DNA of 64,000 bases. Origin: Falsirhodobacter deserti. Its GTDB lineage: Bacteria; Pseudomonadota; Alphaproteobacteria; Rhodobacterales; Rhodobacteraceae. A model generated the notes under the pieces. That model was given only the letters and a program-made list of their open reading frames with translations. It had not been told where the DNA came from and searched no databases. The stretch covers positions 1,711,811 to 1,775,810 of the forward strand of contig NZ_ML137218.1 of NCBI RefSeq assembly GCF_004015795.1, given 5' to 3'. Position numbers and translations under genes: made by a program. This document shows, piece after piece, positions 46,477 to 55,462 of this stretch (position 1 is its first letter; every line of letters starts with the position of its first letter).

Positions 46477-47547
46477 CTAGCTTAGCAGTTTCCGGTAGTT
46501 AGCCGGGGTCACCCCCATCAGACGTTTGAAGATTCGGGTGAAGTGAGGCTGGTCGCCAAATCCGCTATCGACAGCGACCTGCTCGATAGGTCTGTCAGTT
46601 TGAGAAAGAAGATGCTGCGCACGACTTGTCCGACGTCGCAGTACGTATTGATACGGCGTCATCCCGGTAGACTTCTTGAATAATCGCGCAAAGTGACTGG
46701 GGCTTAAACTGTTTACTTTTGCCAAGCTGGATAACGACAAAGTCGTCCGGAGATTGGCTTCGATGTACTCGTTTAAGGTATTCATCTGACGCTGAGTGAG
46801 GCCCTCATGAACCCGTTCTGGCACAATCGTGGCCGTGCTGTGCTCAACTACGAGTCTGGCAGCGAACGTGCTAGCAAGCTGATCAACATAAAGGTGCGAG
46901 AAAGGCGTCGGGTTTTTTGCCGCATCAGATATAGCGATAGCGAGTTGTTCGAGGAGTTGATCCAAGACAGCGAATCTAGAAATGATTTCTATCTTGGAAG
47001 GATCGCCTTTGCCCAGTTCACCTGCAATCTCCTCGATGATTGCTTGCCTCACATATATCTGCAATGATTCCACCGGAACATCCGTTTGGCTATCAAACGG
47101 GACGCCTGCAGGAATGATGCCGAAACTTCCCGGCACAAACTCTTGTCTTCTTGGTATTCCGTTGATGGTACGACCAATGAATACCGGCCCACTCAAGGCA
47201 AAACTTACCAAGGGGTCATTACATTCTGCAAATTGGCGCTGATAAGGGGAAATCTTCTGACGTGAGACAAACGCACTTGTCCAATCCAGACTTTCACTGG
47301 TGATCGAGACTTCACTAAAATCTGCAACAGAAAAACCATGGGTTTCAGAACTTTTGAATATACGTCCATTTGGCGAGTCAGTAAAAACTGGCGAAACCGA
47401 TTGATCTTTCGTATCGACCGCAGCCAATGATCTTCCGGCCAATCGATGAGGCGAGTTACCCGTATTGCTGCTATCGAGAAACTGATTTTTCAGTCGATGA
47501 TTGATCCTGGAACCTCTGCGTTCCAGAACATCATTCCGATCATGCAT
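46477..47547 (-). CDS. AraC-family transcriptional regulator
   Basis: 356 residues. The C-terminal AraC/XylS domain is complete: LNEYIEANLRTTLSLSSLAK, SPSHFARLFKKSTGMTPYQYVLRRR, then PIEQVAVDSGFGDQPHFTRIFKRLMGVTPANYRK. The N-terminal part resembles cupin-type ligand-binding domains (QFAECNDPLVSFAL; RRQEFVPGSFGIIPAG). The effector is unknown. GC content is lower than the core, as for the adhesin-cluster genes, so it may have arrived with them. It is co-oriented with the adhesin cluster but about 720 bp upstream, so it could regulate the adhesin promoter; this is conjecture. Confidence 0.9.
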   Translation of the reverse strand: MHDRNDVLERRGSRINHRLKNQFLDSSNTGNSPHRLAGRSLAAVDTKDQSVSPVFTDSPNGRIFKSSETHGFSVADFSEVSITSESLDWTSAFVSRQKISPYQRQFAECNDPLVSFALSGPVFIGRTINGIPRRQEFVPGSFGIIPAGVPFDSQTDVPVESLQIYVRQAIIEEIAGELGKGDPSKIEIISRFAVLDQLLEQLAIAISDAAKNPTPFSHLYVDQLASTFAARLVVEHSTATIVPERVHEGLTQRQMNTLNEYIEANLRTTLSLSSLAKVNSLSPSHFARLFKKSTGMTPYQYVLRRRTSRAQHLLSQTDRPIEQVAVDSGFGDQPHFTRIFKRLMGVTPANYRKLLS

Positions 47548-47800
47548 TTTTACTGTCGCCTCAGTCTTCGTTAACAGTCGTCAAGCGCTGTCTGAACTTC
47601 TTGTTCCTTAGGGTTTATAGCGGCGGCTCGTCCCATTGGCCCCCCATGCCAAAAGTAGATATTACGGGTAAACGAAAGGTTAAAACGCCTACTCAAGTTG
47701 CGGCGGCAGGGCTCCAACGGTTGGTGTGGAAGATCGCGCATGGAGCCCTCGGAGTATCGAACGCGCGGCTGGGCTGGCCGTAACCGCGCTCTCGGCAGTC
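47548..47800. other. Non-coding gap between AraC gene and IS3 remnant
   Basis: About 250 bp. It should contain the AraC-gene promoter (minus strand). No convincing coding region or repeat was seen. Confidence 0.3.
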
Positions 47801-48656
47801 TGGACGCGTCGCGGCTTGGTGCCACTCTTTAATCATGTGATGTGCAGCAGAGGAGAGGGACCATGGGCACAGGCAGGACGGATGAGTTTCGCAAGGATCC
47901 GGTGCGGACCGGACCGACCAGCGGGCTTTCGCGGCGTCAGGTTGCTGATGATTGGGGGGCGGCTTATCGACCCTGAACAAATGGGGGGCCGCGCACCGTG
48001 ACACGGATGTGGTCTCAGCCGAGGATCGGGAGCTGGCGCGGGAGAACGGGATCATTGTTGAACGAACGCGCAGATACAAGGTGACTACGGACAGCGACCA
48101 TACGTTCAACATTGCGCCAAGCCTGCTGGATCGGGACTTCAGGGCGGATCTACCCAACCAGAAATGGGCAGGCGACATCAGCTACATCTGGACCCGGGAG
48201 GGCTGGCTGTATCTGGCGGTGATCCTGGACTTGCATTTCCGGCGGGTGATTGGCTGGCCTGTCAGCGACCGAATGAAACGGGTTCTCGCGATCCTGGCGC
48301 TAAAAATGGCCATTGTGCTGCGGTTCCTTCCGCAGCGATCGCGGCAGCCAATACTGTTCGCATGACTACCCGAAGGTGCTGCACGAACATAGCCTACTGC
48401 CGTCGATGAGCGGCAAAGCCAACTGCTATGACAACACTGCTGTCGAAACCTTCTTCAAGACCATCAAGGCCGAGATGATCTGGCGCAGCACCTGGGAGAT
48501 CCGTCGCCAGACCGAAACCGCTATCTTCCAATACACCAACGGCTTCTATAACCCGCGTCGTCGTCATTCAGCCTTGGGAGGGAAAAGCACTTTGGCCTAC
48601 GAGCGCCGAGTTGCCTAAACGAGCACTCGGAGCGGCACAAATACGTGACAGGTCCA
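47801..48656 (+). mobile_element. IS3-family remnant with inverted repeats and internal deletion
   Basis: Imperfect terminal repeats: TGGACGCGTCGCGGCTTGGT (47801) versus, reverse-complemented from 48656, TGGACCTGTCACGTATTTGT; both continue into GTGCC.CTC. The 856-bp length is short for an IS3 element (about 1.2 kb). No matching short target duplication is visible. It is inactive because the transposase genes are fused and frameshifted. Confidence 0.75.
47863..48618 (+). pseudogene. IS3-family orfA/orfB fusion remnant
   Basis: orfA begins MGTGRTDEFRKDPVRTG with RRQVADDWG, shifts frame to STLNKWGAAHRDTDVVSAEDRELAREN, then jumps straight into the orfB region (RRYKVTTDSDHTFNIAPSLLDRDF; QKWAGDISYIWT with the first Asp; LYLAVILDLH). 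A further frameshift near 48340 leads to RGSQYCSHDY and NCYDNTAVETFFKTIKAE with the Glu, ending GGKSTLAYERRVA. The orfA C terminus and orfB N terminus are deleted. Confidence 0.8.
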
Positions 48657-48817
48657 GCCGATCGCGGTAGTGGCGCGAACGCTTTAGAAAGCAGGGCAGG
48701 GAACGACGTACTCTTGCCTCACGCGGCACGCATTTTTTCCGCGATGAGCCCTTTGCAGACGGTCGTAGAACCTTCTGGTTGCATGTGCTGCCCCACCACT
48801 AGCATGAGACTGGAACA

Positions 48818-48843
48818 CTCGCCCCGGAACAAACCGGGGCGAG
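48818..48843 (-). terminator. Terminator hairpin after the Hint-domain gene
   Basis: Perfect 10-bp stem CTCGCCCCGG (48818-48827) / CCGGGGCGAG (48834-48843) with a six-base loop, 21 bases past the stop codon of the minus-strand gene. Only a weak T-stretch follows. Confidence 0.65.
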
Positions 48844-48864
48844 GATTAGGCCTGCGTCATGCGG

Positions 48865-50499
48865 TTAGGCAACCAGCATCCTGCCGTTCTCGATATGACG
48901 GCTGGCCAGCTTACGACCCATCCGGCCTGAGGCGATCGGGCGCGCCGCTTCGGCGATGAAGCCCTCCACCTCAAGCTCGGGGAAGAGCGTGAGGATTTCC
49001 AGACGGGCGTCCGCACTGACAGCCTTCAGCGCCTCCGGACCGGTGAACAGAGTTTCCGTTTCCGCGCCGTTGGAGTAGACGATCGCATGCCCATCCAAGA
49101 GGAAGTGGAAGTACTCCACGCCCGTGCAATCGTGCACGACATCAACTCCGTCGACCATCAGCAACTGCTTGGCGGCGACCAGAACTTCGGCGGCGCCAAA
49201 CATCCGGTGTGCGATGGCGGAGCGCACGAGGATCCTGTGCTGGGGCGAAACAACCAGATCGGTTTTCGGTGTTGCCTTGCCAAGAGCGCCGGCGACGATC
49301 CGGATGGGCAACAACTTCGGGTTCTGGCGCAGGTCATCATTTTCCAACCTGTTGCTGCCGATCCAACGAATTGCCTGACACCCCTTGTCTAGTGTTCGAA
49401 CGGTATCGCCCACCCGGAGAGTTTCGATGGGCACCGCTCCGCGATCTGTCTCGATCAGGGTGCCGCGTGTGAAGCATGTCACATTGATGGTTGCAAACGC
49501 CACATCGGTCGTTCCGCTCTGATCGCTGATCTCGTAGCTGAACGTTTCTTCGCCAAGAGTTCCACCGGGTTGGAAACCCAGCGAGCCGTCAGCGTTGAGT
49601 GTCACGATTGTTCCAGACACCAACGTCACGCTGTCACCGGGATTGACCGGCTGACCATTGATCTCGGTGATGGTCAGCGTTCCGCCCTCGCCGACGGTGT
49701 CGTTCTGCAGAACGTCGAGATTCTTGGTGTTGCTACGTCCGACACTGATCGCATCGGCGTAAGCAATAACTTCGGTCTGGACGCTATTTGCCGCGATCAG
49801 AAGGTTCGAGTCGTAGCTTGCATCGCCAGCATCCGCGATGCCGATGCTGATGGTATTCTCGACACCCGGATTGACAGGAGCCTTGAGCGTGAGGGTGATC
49901 GTCAACCCATCCATCTCAGTGTTGTACTGGCTCTGGGAGTTGTCGAGATAAAGGTTCTCATTACTGGGAACGCCGTTGGTTCCGCCATCTGTGATGTTAT
50001 CGATCGAGATATCGCCGCTTCCGATCGAGAGTTGGACTTTCTGGCCGTTGACGAAAATGCCGACAGCGTCGTTGAAGCCGCCGTTGACATATTCCGGATA
50101 CTCTTCCGACGAGAAGACCAACTGCATGGTCATCGTCGAGCCATCAGGGATGAAGGTCGCGTTCAGAATGGCACCGTCGAACGTGTCCAAGCCCGCGATC
50201 TGATCCAGAGCTGGATTGCCATCAACGCCGGCGGTGTTGGTGGATGTACCCGCCTGTTGGTTCGCATTATCGCCACCGGCGTTCGTGAATTTGCTCGCGT
50301 GCCCCGTCGACAGAATGATACCGCTGTCGGACGGCGTGCTGCCCGGCGATACCGTCTGCCCTTGGGTATAGATACCCTTGGAAGCGGCATCACCTTCATA
50401 GGTTGCCGATACAACGGTTATTCCCTTACCAAACATGGTTTGGGCGAGTTGGGTGGCATCTGCAGACGTATCCACCGGAAGCTGTGTTGCTTGGACCAT
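48865..50499 (-). CDS. Choice-of-anchor L and Hint domain protein
   Basis: 544 residues from the ATG at 50499, with AGGGA eight bases upstream; the longer frame to 50577 is unlikely. The N-terminal half has a choice-of-anchor L-type domain (ATYEGDAASKGIYTQG; GIILSTGHAS; LVFSSEEYPEYVNGGFNDAVGIFVNG). A short cadherin-like repeat (LDVLQNDTVGEGGTLTITEINGQ) leads to a C-terminal Hint domain (CFTRGTLIETDRGAVPIETLRVGD; VSPQHRILVRS). Hint folds are autoprocessing, as in hedgehog and inteins; this arrangement is common in Rhodobacteraceae surface or secreted proteins. There is no signal peptide, consistent with a type I export route, but no adjacent ABC exporter is present. Confidence 0.85.
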   Translation of the reverse strand: MVQATQLPVDTSADATQLAQTMFGKGITVVSATYEGDAASKGIYTQGQTVSPGSTPSDSGIILSTGHASKFTNAGGDNANQQAGTSTNTAGVDGNPALDQIAGLDTFDGAILNATFIPDGSTMTMQLVFSSEEYPEYVNGGFNDAVGIFVNGQKVQLSIGSGDISIDNITDGGTNGVPSNENLYLDNSQSQYNTEMDGLTITLTLKAPVNPGVENTISIGIADAGDASYDSNLLIAANSVQTEVIAYADAISVGRSNTKNLDVLQNDTVGEGGTLTITEINGQPVNPGDSVTLVSGTIVTLNADGSLGFQPGGTLGEETFSYEISDQSGTTDVAFATINVTCFTRGTLIETDRGAVPIETLRVGDTVRTLDKGCQAIRWIGSNRLENDDLRQNPKLLPIRIVAGALGKATPKTDLVVSPQHRILVRSAIAHRMFGAAEVLVAAKQLLMVDGVDVVHDCTGVEYFHFLLDGHAIVYSNGAETETLFTGPEALKAVSADARLEILTLFPELEVEGFIAEAARPIASGRMGRKLASRHIENGRMLVA

Positions 50500-50696
50500 C
50501 GATTTGTCCCTAGAGAAACTTGGGCAAGAGCACCCAGGGAGGAGCTCAAAACGCAAACGTGAACATAAGAAAATCAATTTGGTTAACTAGTTGAATTTGG
50601 GCGCTCAGCAGTTGCAGATGGGCAACTTTGAGAGTGCAGCCAGCGAGAGAGGAACCGTATTCGGGTGGACCAGTATCGGCTTTGTTTCATGAGCAG

Positions 50697-51132
50697 TCAT
50701 AGGTTGGCCCGTAGCGCGGCAGTAGTCCCGTGGGTCTGCCCCGGGCGGTCCGAGCCGGACTTGCAGTGGATCAACACCGGTTTCGGCGCGTCGCGCAGCA
50801 GCGCGATCAGCTGCTCCGCCTTGGCCTGATCCAGCCCTTTACTGGCTGACAATCCAAAGTCGTCATGCTTCAGGCCAAGTGCGTCGGAGGCGGCGATTTC
50901 CGCGTCATCAGGGTTTCCCTTCATGATTGCCGCGAAGGTTGATCACGCTGCGGATGCCTTGCTGCTTCACCCACACGCGCAGGTCCTTCCCGTCGGGCTG
51001 GGCGGAACGGTAAGCCTCGCCCCCCACAATCGGGTGGAAATTGCCGCTGGTCTGGAGGTGGAGCAGATACCCGCCCGGCAAAGCGAGGCAGAGGAGGCTG
51101 GCAAGGGCGGCGCGGCGCAGGAAGGTCTTCAT
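50697..51132 (-). pseudogene. Tyrosine/dual-specificity phosphatase remnant
   Basis: From the ATG at 51132: a signal or anchor helix (RRAALASLLCLALPGGYLL), then GNFHPIVGGEAYRSAQPDG and GIRSVINLRGNHEGKP. A frameshift near 50915 moves the homology to the next frame (DAEIAASDALGLKHDDFGLSASKGLDQAKAEQL, in segments) with the active site HCKSGSDR. Straight after this loop the family match ends and the frame runs into unrelated sequence. Both a frameshift and a C-terminal truncation make it non-functional. Confidence 0.78.
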
Positions 51133-51242
51133 CGGCAATGTCCGTCTGGTGGGCCGTCCTGCATGCCGCGCGAAGCTGACGCCAAGCTGAACGCGCTGAC
51201 GCATCGTCGCCGCCGCCTGTTATGATGCGGAGCGGAGGCGCG

Positions 51243-51878
51243 TTGCGGTTATTGCTGATCGAAGACGATGAGAGCCTCGGCTCCGCCGTGCGGGACCAGA
51301 TCGCCTCGGACGGACATGTGCCCAACTCGGCGCGTGATCTGGCCGGGGCGCGGGACCATCCGGCGACGGTCGCCTATGACCTGCTGCTTCTGGACATGAT
51401 GCTACCCGACGGCGCCGGACTGACGCTGCTGCGCGACCTGCGGCGCAAGGGGGCCACGGTGCCGGTCATCATCCTGACCGCAATGGACCGCATCACCGAC
51501 CGCATTGGCGGGCTGAACGCGGGGGCCGACGACTACCTTGTGAAACCGTTCGACCTGTCGGAGTTGTCGGCCCGCATCAGCGCCGTCGCCCGGCGATATG
51601 CGGACAACCCGAACCCGCATCTGCAGGTGGGCGGTTTCGCGGTCGATTTGGCACAGCGGCGGGTCGAGCGGCCGGAGGGGGCAGTCGACCTCAGCCAGCG
51701 CGAATGGATCATTCTGGAGACGCTGCTGCAGAGTCGCGGCAGCATCGTCGCGAAAACGTGGTTGGAGGACCGACTATCTTCCTTTGATGCAGAGGTGGAA
51801 AGCAACACCATCGAGGTCTATGTTGGGCTGCGCCCACCTTGCTTTGCCCTTCGGATGACACAAGGTCATCCAAAGTGA
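51243..51878 (+). pseudogene. OmpR-type response regulator, C-terminally truncated
   Basis: The receiver domain is complete: LLLIEDDESLG at the start, the phospho-acceptor Asp (about residue 51) in LLLLDMMLPDG, the ILTAMDR and the DDYLVKPFD lysine. The winged-helix output domain begins (LSQREWIILETLL) and reaches SNTIEVYV, but the last part with the recognition wing (normally SRLRKKLG to GLGYRL) is replaced by about 18 unrelated residues. A TTG at 51243 with GGAGG upstream gives the family start; ATG 51222 is the alternative. No partner kinase follows. Confidence 0.75.
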
Positions 51879-51999
51879 AAAGCACGGATGGCTTCGCCAC
51901 TGGCGGAACAGGAAGTAGCGGACGGGAATGTGGAAACACGCACGAGGTAGTTCCGTGACGCAGAAGGCAGCTTTGCTGCGGTGTTTACAACTGAGGAAA

Positions 52000-52076
52000 T
52001 GGCGGACCCGGAGCGATTCGAACGCCCGACCCTCAGATTCGTAGTCTGATGCTCTATCCAGCTGAGCTACGGGTCC
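52000..52076 (-). tRNA. tRNA-Arg (anticodon ACG)
   Basis: The minus strand reads GGACCCGTAGCTCAGC at the 5' end and CGGGTCCGCCA at the 3' end, giving a perfect 7-bp acceptor stem and an encoded CCA. The anticodon loop CTACGAA has anticodon ACG, and the T-loop is GTTCGAATC. 77 nucleotides. It borders the accessory region on its right side. Confidence 0.96.
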
Positions 52077-52140
52077 GTTGAGAGGCGATGTACCGATGTG
52101 CGGGGGGGGGCGCAAGTGAAAAACGACAGAAAGTTAAAAA

Positions 52141-53550
52141 TTATGCTTCGGTAAGCGTTTCGCCTTTTGGCAGACGGATCAGGAACTCGGTCCCCGTCTC
52201 GGCCGAATTCAACATTTCCAGCCGCCCGCCGTGGCCGCGCACCAATTCAGAGGCGATGGCAAGGCCAAGGCCGGATCCGCCCTTGCGCGCGCCGCCCTGG
52301 AACGCCGTGAACAGATGCTCGCGCGCCTTGGGCGGCAGGCCGGGGCCCGTGTCGCCAATGCGGATCCACCATTCCACATCCGCCTCGCCGCCAGCGATCT
52401 CGATATTGCCGGGTTCGCCCGTGGCCTCGATCGCCTGACGGGCGTTGCGCATCAGGTTGGACAGGACGCGATACAGCTGCTCACGGTCGGCGCGGATCAT
52501 CAGGCTGGCTGGCACGTCCAGCACGGGCGTGACGGGACCATCCTCGGGCAGTTCGGCATCCGTCACCTCCTCCACCAGCATCCTCAGCGAGAATCGCGTC
52601 AGCGAGGGTGGCGGCTCCTCGGCCTTGCCGAAGGCCAGCGTGGTTTCGCACAAGGATACTGCGCGACTGATGGAGTTCAGCAGCTTCGGCGCGGCCCGTG
52701 CCACCGCCGGATCGACGCTTGCCCCGATCCTGTCGGCGAAAAGCTGGGCAGACGTGAGGATGTTGCGCAGGTCATGGCTGATCTTGGCCACCGCGCCCCC
52801 AAGCTGTGCCAGACGTTCCTTCTGGCGAAGGTTGTCGGTCAACTGGCGCTGCATGGATTTCAGCGCCTCCTCGGCCTCGCGAATCTCCAGAATGCGGGCA
52901 CTGGGATCGATCATGCGGCGGGCATCTTCGGGCGCTTCGGCATAAACGGCCATATGCGCCACAACGCGGCGAATCGGCACCACCATCAGCTTCTGCACCG
53001 CCACGAACAGGATCGCCGCCGTCAGGATGGAAATCGCGGCCGAGATCACGAGGATGCGGATGCTGTAATCCAGCATCGCCGCGCGCAACGGGCGGGTGGA
53101 CATGGCCACCTCGATCAGGTCGCCCCCCTGCTCTACCGGGCTGCCGATGATGCGCACCACGCGAGCGTTGGGATCGAAGAATTCGTGCACGGCGTCACGG
53201 ATCAGCGCGGCGTGACTGATCATCCGCAGATCGTACGTGGCCATGATCGGTTCGGGAATGGGCGAGGACAGAACCAGCTGGCGCACCGCATCGCGCCGCA
53301 GCACCACATTGTAAACGCCCGCATTGTCCAGCAACTCCCGCTCCAGCTGGGGAGAGATGGGGTCGTCGGTGGCCAGCAGGGCAAGGCTGGCGATCTGCGC
53401 CTTTTCCAGCCGCGCCTGCAGATAGCCTTCCCTGAACCGCGCGATGGAGGGGACGAGAATCATCAACTCCGCCAGAATGACGAAGATGACCGTCAGCATG
53501 AGGAAGCGGCCCGAAAGGGAATTGAAAAAGCCCAAGCGTCCGATCTTCAA
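52141..53550 (-). CDS. Sensor histidine kinase
   Basis: 469 residues. Two transmembrane helices (about 15-37 and 163-187) enclose a periplasmic sensor of about 125 residues. A HAMP-like segment follows, then the dimerisation domain with the phospho-accepting His in KISHDLRNIL and the ATPase domain (N-box LMRNARQAIEA, G1 IGDTGPGLPP, G2 GGSGLGLAIASELV). The stimulus is unknown. No response regulator lies next to it on the same strand; the truncated regulator at 51243 is convergent and on the far side of a tRNA. Confidence 0.92.
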   Translation of the reverse strand: MKIGRLGFFNSLSGRFLMLTVIFVILAELMILVPSIARFREGYLQARLEKAQIASLALLATDDPISPQLERELLDNAGVYNVVLRRDAVRQLVLSSPIPEPIMATYDLRMISHAALIRDAVHEFFDPNARVVRIIGSPVEQGGDLIEVAMSTRPLRAAMLDYSIRILVISAAISILTAAILFVAVQKLMVVPIRRVVAHMAVYAEAPEDARRMIDPSARILEIREAEEALKSMQRQLTDNLRQKERLAQLGGAVAKISHDLRNILTSAQLFADRIGASVDPAVARAAPKLLNSISRAVSLCETTLAFGKAEEPPPSLTRFSLRMLVEEVTDAELPEDGPVTPVLDVPASLMIRADREQLYRVLSNLMRNARQAIEATGEPGNIEIAGGEADVEWWIRIGDTGPGLPPKAREHLFTAFQGGARKGGSGLGLAIASELVRGHGGRLEMLNSAETGTEFLIRLPKGETLTEA

Positions 53551-53747
53551 GGTGCACCTTCCCGCCGCGCCCCAAACCGGCGCAGAACATACATAACCCG
53601 TCCTGCCGCCGTCTCAAAGGGGGACCGGCATCAGCAGGCATGCAGAGGTTGACTCGTGGCGCTTCCACGCTTATGAGACGGCCTTCGAATATGAGGCGTC
53701 CGAATCCCACGTGGCTTTCGGGCATGACCGTCTGATGGAGTTACGCA

Positions 53748-53882
53748 ATGAAGCGCACGTTTCAACCGTCGAACCTGGTTCGCGCCCGCCGCCACGGCTT
53801 CCGTGCCCGTATGGCGACCAAGGGTGGCCGCCTGGTTCTGAACGCCCGCCGCGCCAAGGGCCGCAAGAAGCTGTCGGCCTGA
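53748..53882 (+). CDS. rpmH: 50S ribosomal protein L34
   Basis: 44 residues, [20 protein letters not shown] continuing to [10 protein letters not shown], the standard bacterial L34. It has GGAG upstream of the ATG. It starts the rpmH-rnpA-yidD-ttcA-yidC cluster, as in most bacteria, and is divergent from the sensor kinase. Confidence 0.97.
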   Translation: MKRTFQPSNLVRARRHGFRARMATKGGRLVLNARRAKGRKKLSA

Positions 53883-53907
53883 TCCTTCGGGACAGCGACG
53901 CGATGAT

Positions 53908-53933
53908 ACCGCCGGATCGCAAGGCCCGGCGGT
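53908..53933 (+). terminator. Intergenic hairpin between rpmH and rnpA
   Basis: ACCGCCGG (53908-53915) and CCGGCGGT (53926-53933) form an 8-bp stem with a 10-base loop, followed by CTTGTCAT. It may act as a partial terminator that lowers rnpA expression relative to L34, as in other rpmH-rnpA pairs; no long T-run is present. Confidence 0.5.
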
Positions 53934-53955
53934 CTTGTCATGTCCGGAGGTGGCA

Positions 53956-54282
53956 ATGCAGGTTCTGACAAAACGTGCCGATTTCCTGCGCGCGGCGCAG
54001 GCAAGGCGGCAGGGCGCGCAGGGTTTCCTGCTGCAGGCACGCGCACGCGGCGATGATGCGCCGCTGCGTGTCGGATTCACCTGTTCCAAGAAGCTGGGCA
54101 ATGCCGTGGCGCGTAACCGTGCCAAGCGCCGCCTGCGCGAGATTGCCCGCATGGTTCTGGCCGAGGCGGGACAGCCCGGCTGGGATTACGTTCTGGTGGG
54201 CCGCCCGAACACCACGGCCAACCGTGATTTCGCGGCCCTTCTGAACGATCTGCGGCTGGCCCTGCGCCAGATCCATAAATGA
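53956..54282 (+). CDS. rnpA: Ribonuclease P protein component
   Basis: 108-residue basic protein that assists the RNase P RNA in tRNA 5' maturation. The RNR signature is present: [24 protein letters not shown]. The ATG at 53956 has GGAGG five bases upstream; the ATG in the longer frame is less well placed. The stop overlaps yidD by four bases. Confidence 0.96.
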   Translation: MQVLTKRADFLRAAQARRQGAQGFLLQARARGDDAPLRVGFTCSKKLGNAVARNRAKRRLREIARMVLAEAGQPGWDYVLVGRPNTTANRDFAALLNDLRLALRQIHK

Positions 54283-54509
54283 GCCCGCTGGCGCATCTGG
54301 TTGCCCTGCCGATCCGGGCCTACCGGCTGTTCCTGTCGCCTTGGGTCGGTCATGGCTGCCGCTTCCAGCCCACATGCTCGGTCTATGCACTGGAGGCGCT
54401 GGCAAAGCGCGGGGCTGTCACCGGCACATGGCTGACGGTGCGGCGGCTTGTGCGGTGCCATCCGTGGGGCGGATCGGGGTATGATCCGGTGCCGGAAAGG
54501 AAAAGATGA
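54279..54509 (+). CDS. yidD: YidD membrane protein insertion efficiency factor
   Basis: 76 residues with the family motif [20 protein letters not shown] and conserved Cys, continuing [16 protein letters not shown] and [12 protein letters not shown]. It assists YidC in membrane protein insertion. Overlaps both rnpA and ttcA by four bases, so the three are translationally coupled. Confidence 0.95.
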   Translation: MSPLAHLVALPIRAYRLFLSPWVGHGCRFQPTCSVYALEALAKRGAVTGTWLTVRRLVRCHPWGGSGYDPVPERKR

Positions 54510-55372
54510 TGGACGACGTCGACGACATCCACCCGCTGTTCCACGGCGCCCCCAAGACGACCGAGTTCCGCAAGCTGCGCAAGCGCCTCGTGCGCGAGGT
54601 GCGCGAGGCGATCGACACCTACGGCATGGTGAAGAAGGGCGACCGCTGGCTTGTCTGCCTTTCGGGCGGCAAGGACAGTTATACCCTGCTGGCCATTCTG
54701 ACCGAACTGCAATGGCGCGGCGTTCTGCCGGTGGATATCCTGGCCTGCAACCTGGACCAGGGGCAGCCCAACTTCCCCGCCACGGTGCTGCCGGAATTCC
54801 TGTCGAAGATGGGCGTGCCCCACCGGATCGAATATCAGGACACCTATTCCATCGTGGTGGACAAGATCCCGCAGGGACGGACGATGTGCGCCCTCTGCTC
54901 GCGCCTGCGCCGCGGCAACCTGTACCGCATCGCGCGCGAGGAAGGCTGCTCGGCGGTGGTTCTGGGCCATCACCGTGATGACATTCTCGAGACGTTCTTC
55001 ATGAACCTGTTCCACGGCGGGCGGCTGGCGACGATGCCGCCGCGCCTGTTGAACGAGGATGGGGACCTGTTCGTGCACCGCCCCCTCGCCTTTGTTGCCG
55101 AGGCCGATTGCGAGGCGTTCGCCAGCGCGATGAAATATCCGATCATCCCCTGTGATCTTTGCGGATCGCAGGAAGGCCTGCAACGCCAACAGGTAAAGCA
55201 GCTTCTGGACGGGTGGGAGGCACGCACCCCCGGACGCCGGCAGGTGATGTTCCGCGCGCTGATGAATGCCCGCCCTTCGCACCTGCTGGACCCGAACCTT
55301 TTCGATTTCGCGGGGCTGATGGCCGAAGCCGCCGACCCCGACGCGCCGCCGCATCTGCGCGCGGCCGAATGA
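54506..55372 (+). CDS. ttcA: TtcA tRNA 2-thiocytidine(32) synthetase
   Basis: Iron-sulfur PP-loop enzyme that thiolates C32 in certain tRNAs, 288 residues. The PP-loop SGGKDS is at residues 53-58. Cluster-binding cysteines are C128 and C131 (MCALC) and a second pair at C216 and C219 (CDLC). Its place between yidD and yidC is usual in Rhodobacteraceae. It overlaps yidD by four bases (ATGATG start). Confidence 0.95.
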   Translation: MMDDVDDIHPLFHGAPKTTEFRKLRKRLVREVREAIDTYGMVKKGDRWLVCLSGGKDSYTLLAILTELQWRGVLPVDILACNLDQGQPNFPATVLPEFLSKMGVPHRIEYQDTYSIVVDKIPQGRTMCALCSRLRRGNLYRIAREEGCSAVVLGHHRDDILETFFMNLFHGGRLATMPPRLLNEDGDLFVHRPLAFVAEADCEAFASAMKYPIIPCDLCGSQEGLQRQQVKQLLDGWEARTPGRRQVMFRALMNARPSHLLDPNLFDFAGLMAEAADPDAPPHLRAAE

Positions 55373-55462
55373 TCGCCGCAGGGGAAAAGGCTTGACGTTT
55401 AGCCTACCCTTCTGTTGAACCACCGCTGACCTACGGACTGCAAGAAGGGCGCCGCCGGCCTC

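Noticed and set aside
52000-52076. tRNA-Arg as the integration site of the accessory region
   Set aside because: A direct repeat of the tRNA 3' end was not found at the left edge (32.6-33.4 kb) and there is no integrase gene. Proximity alone is not enough.
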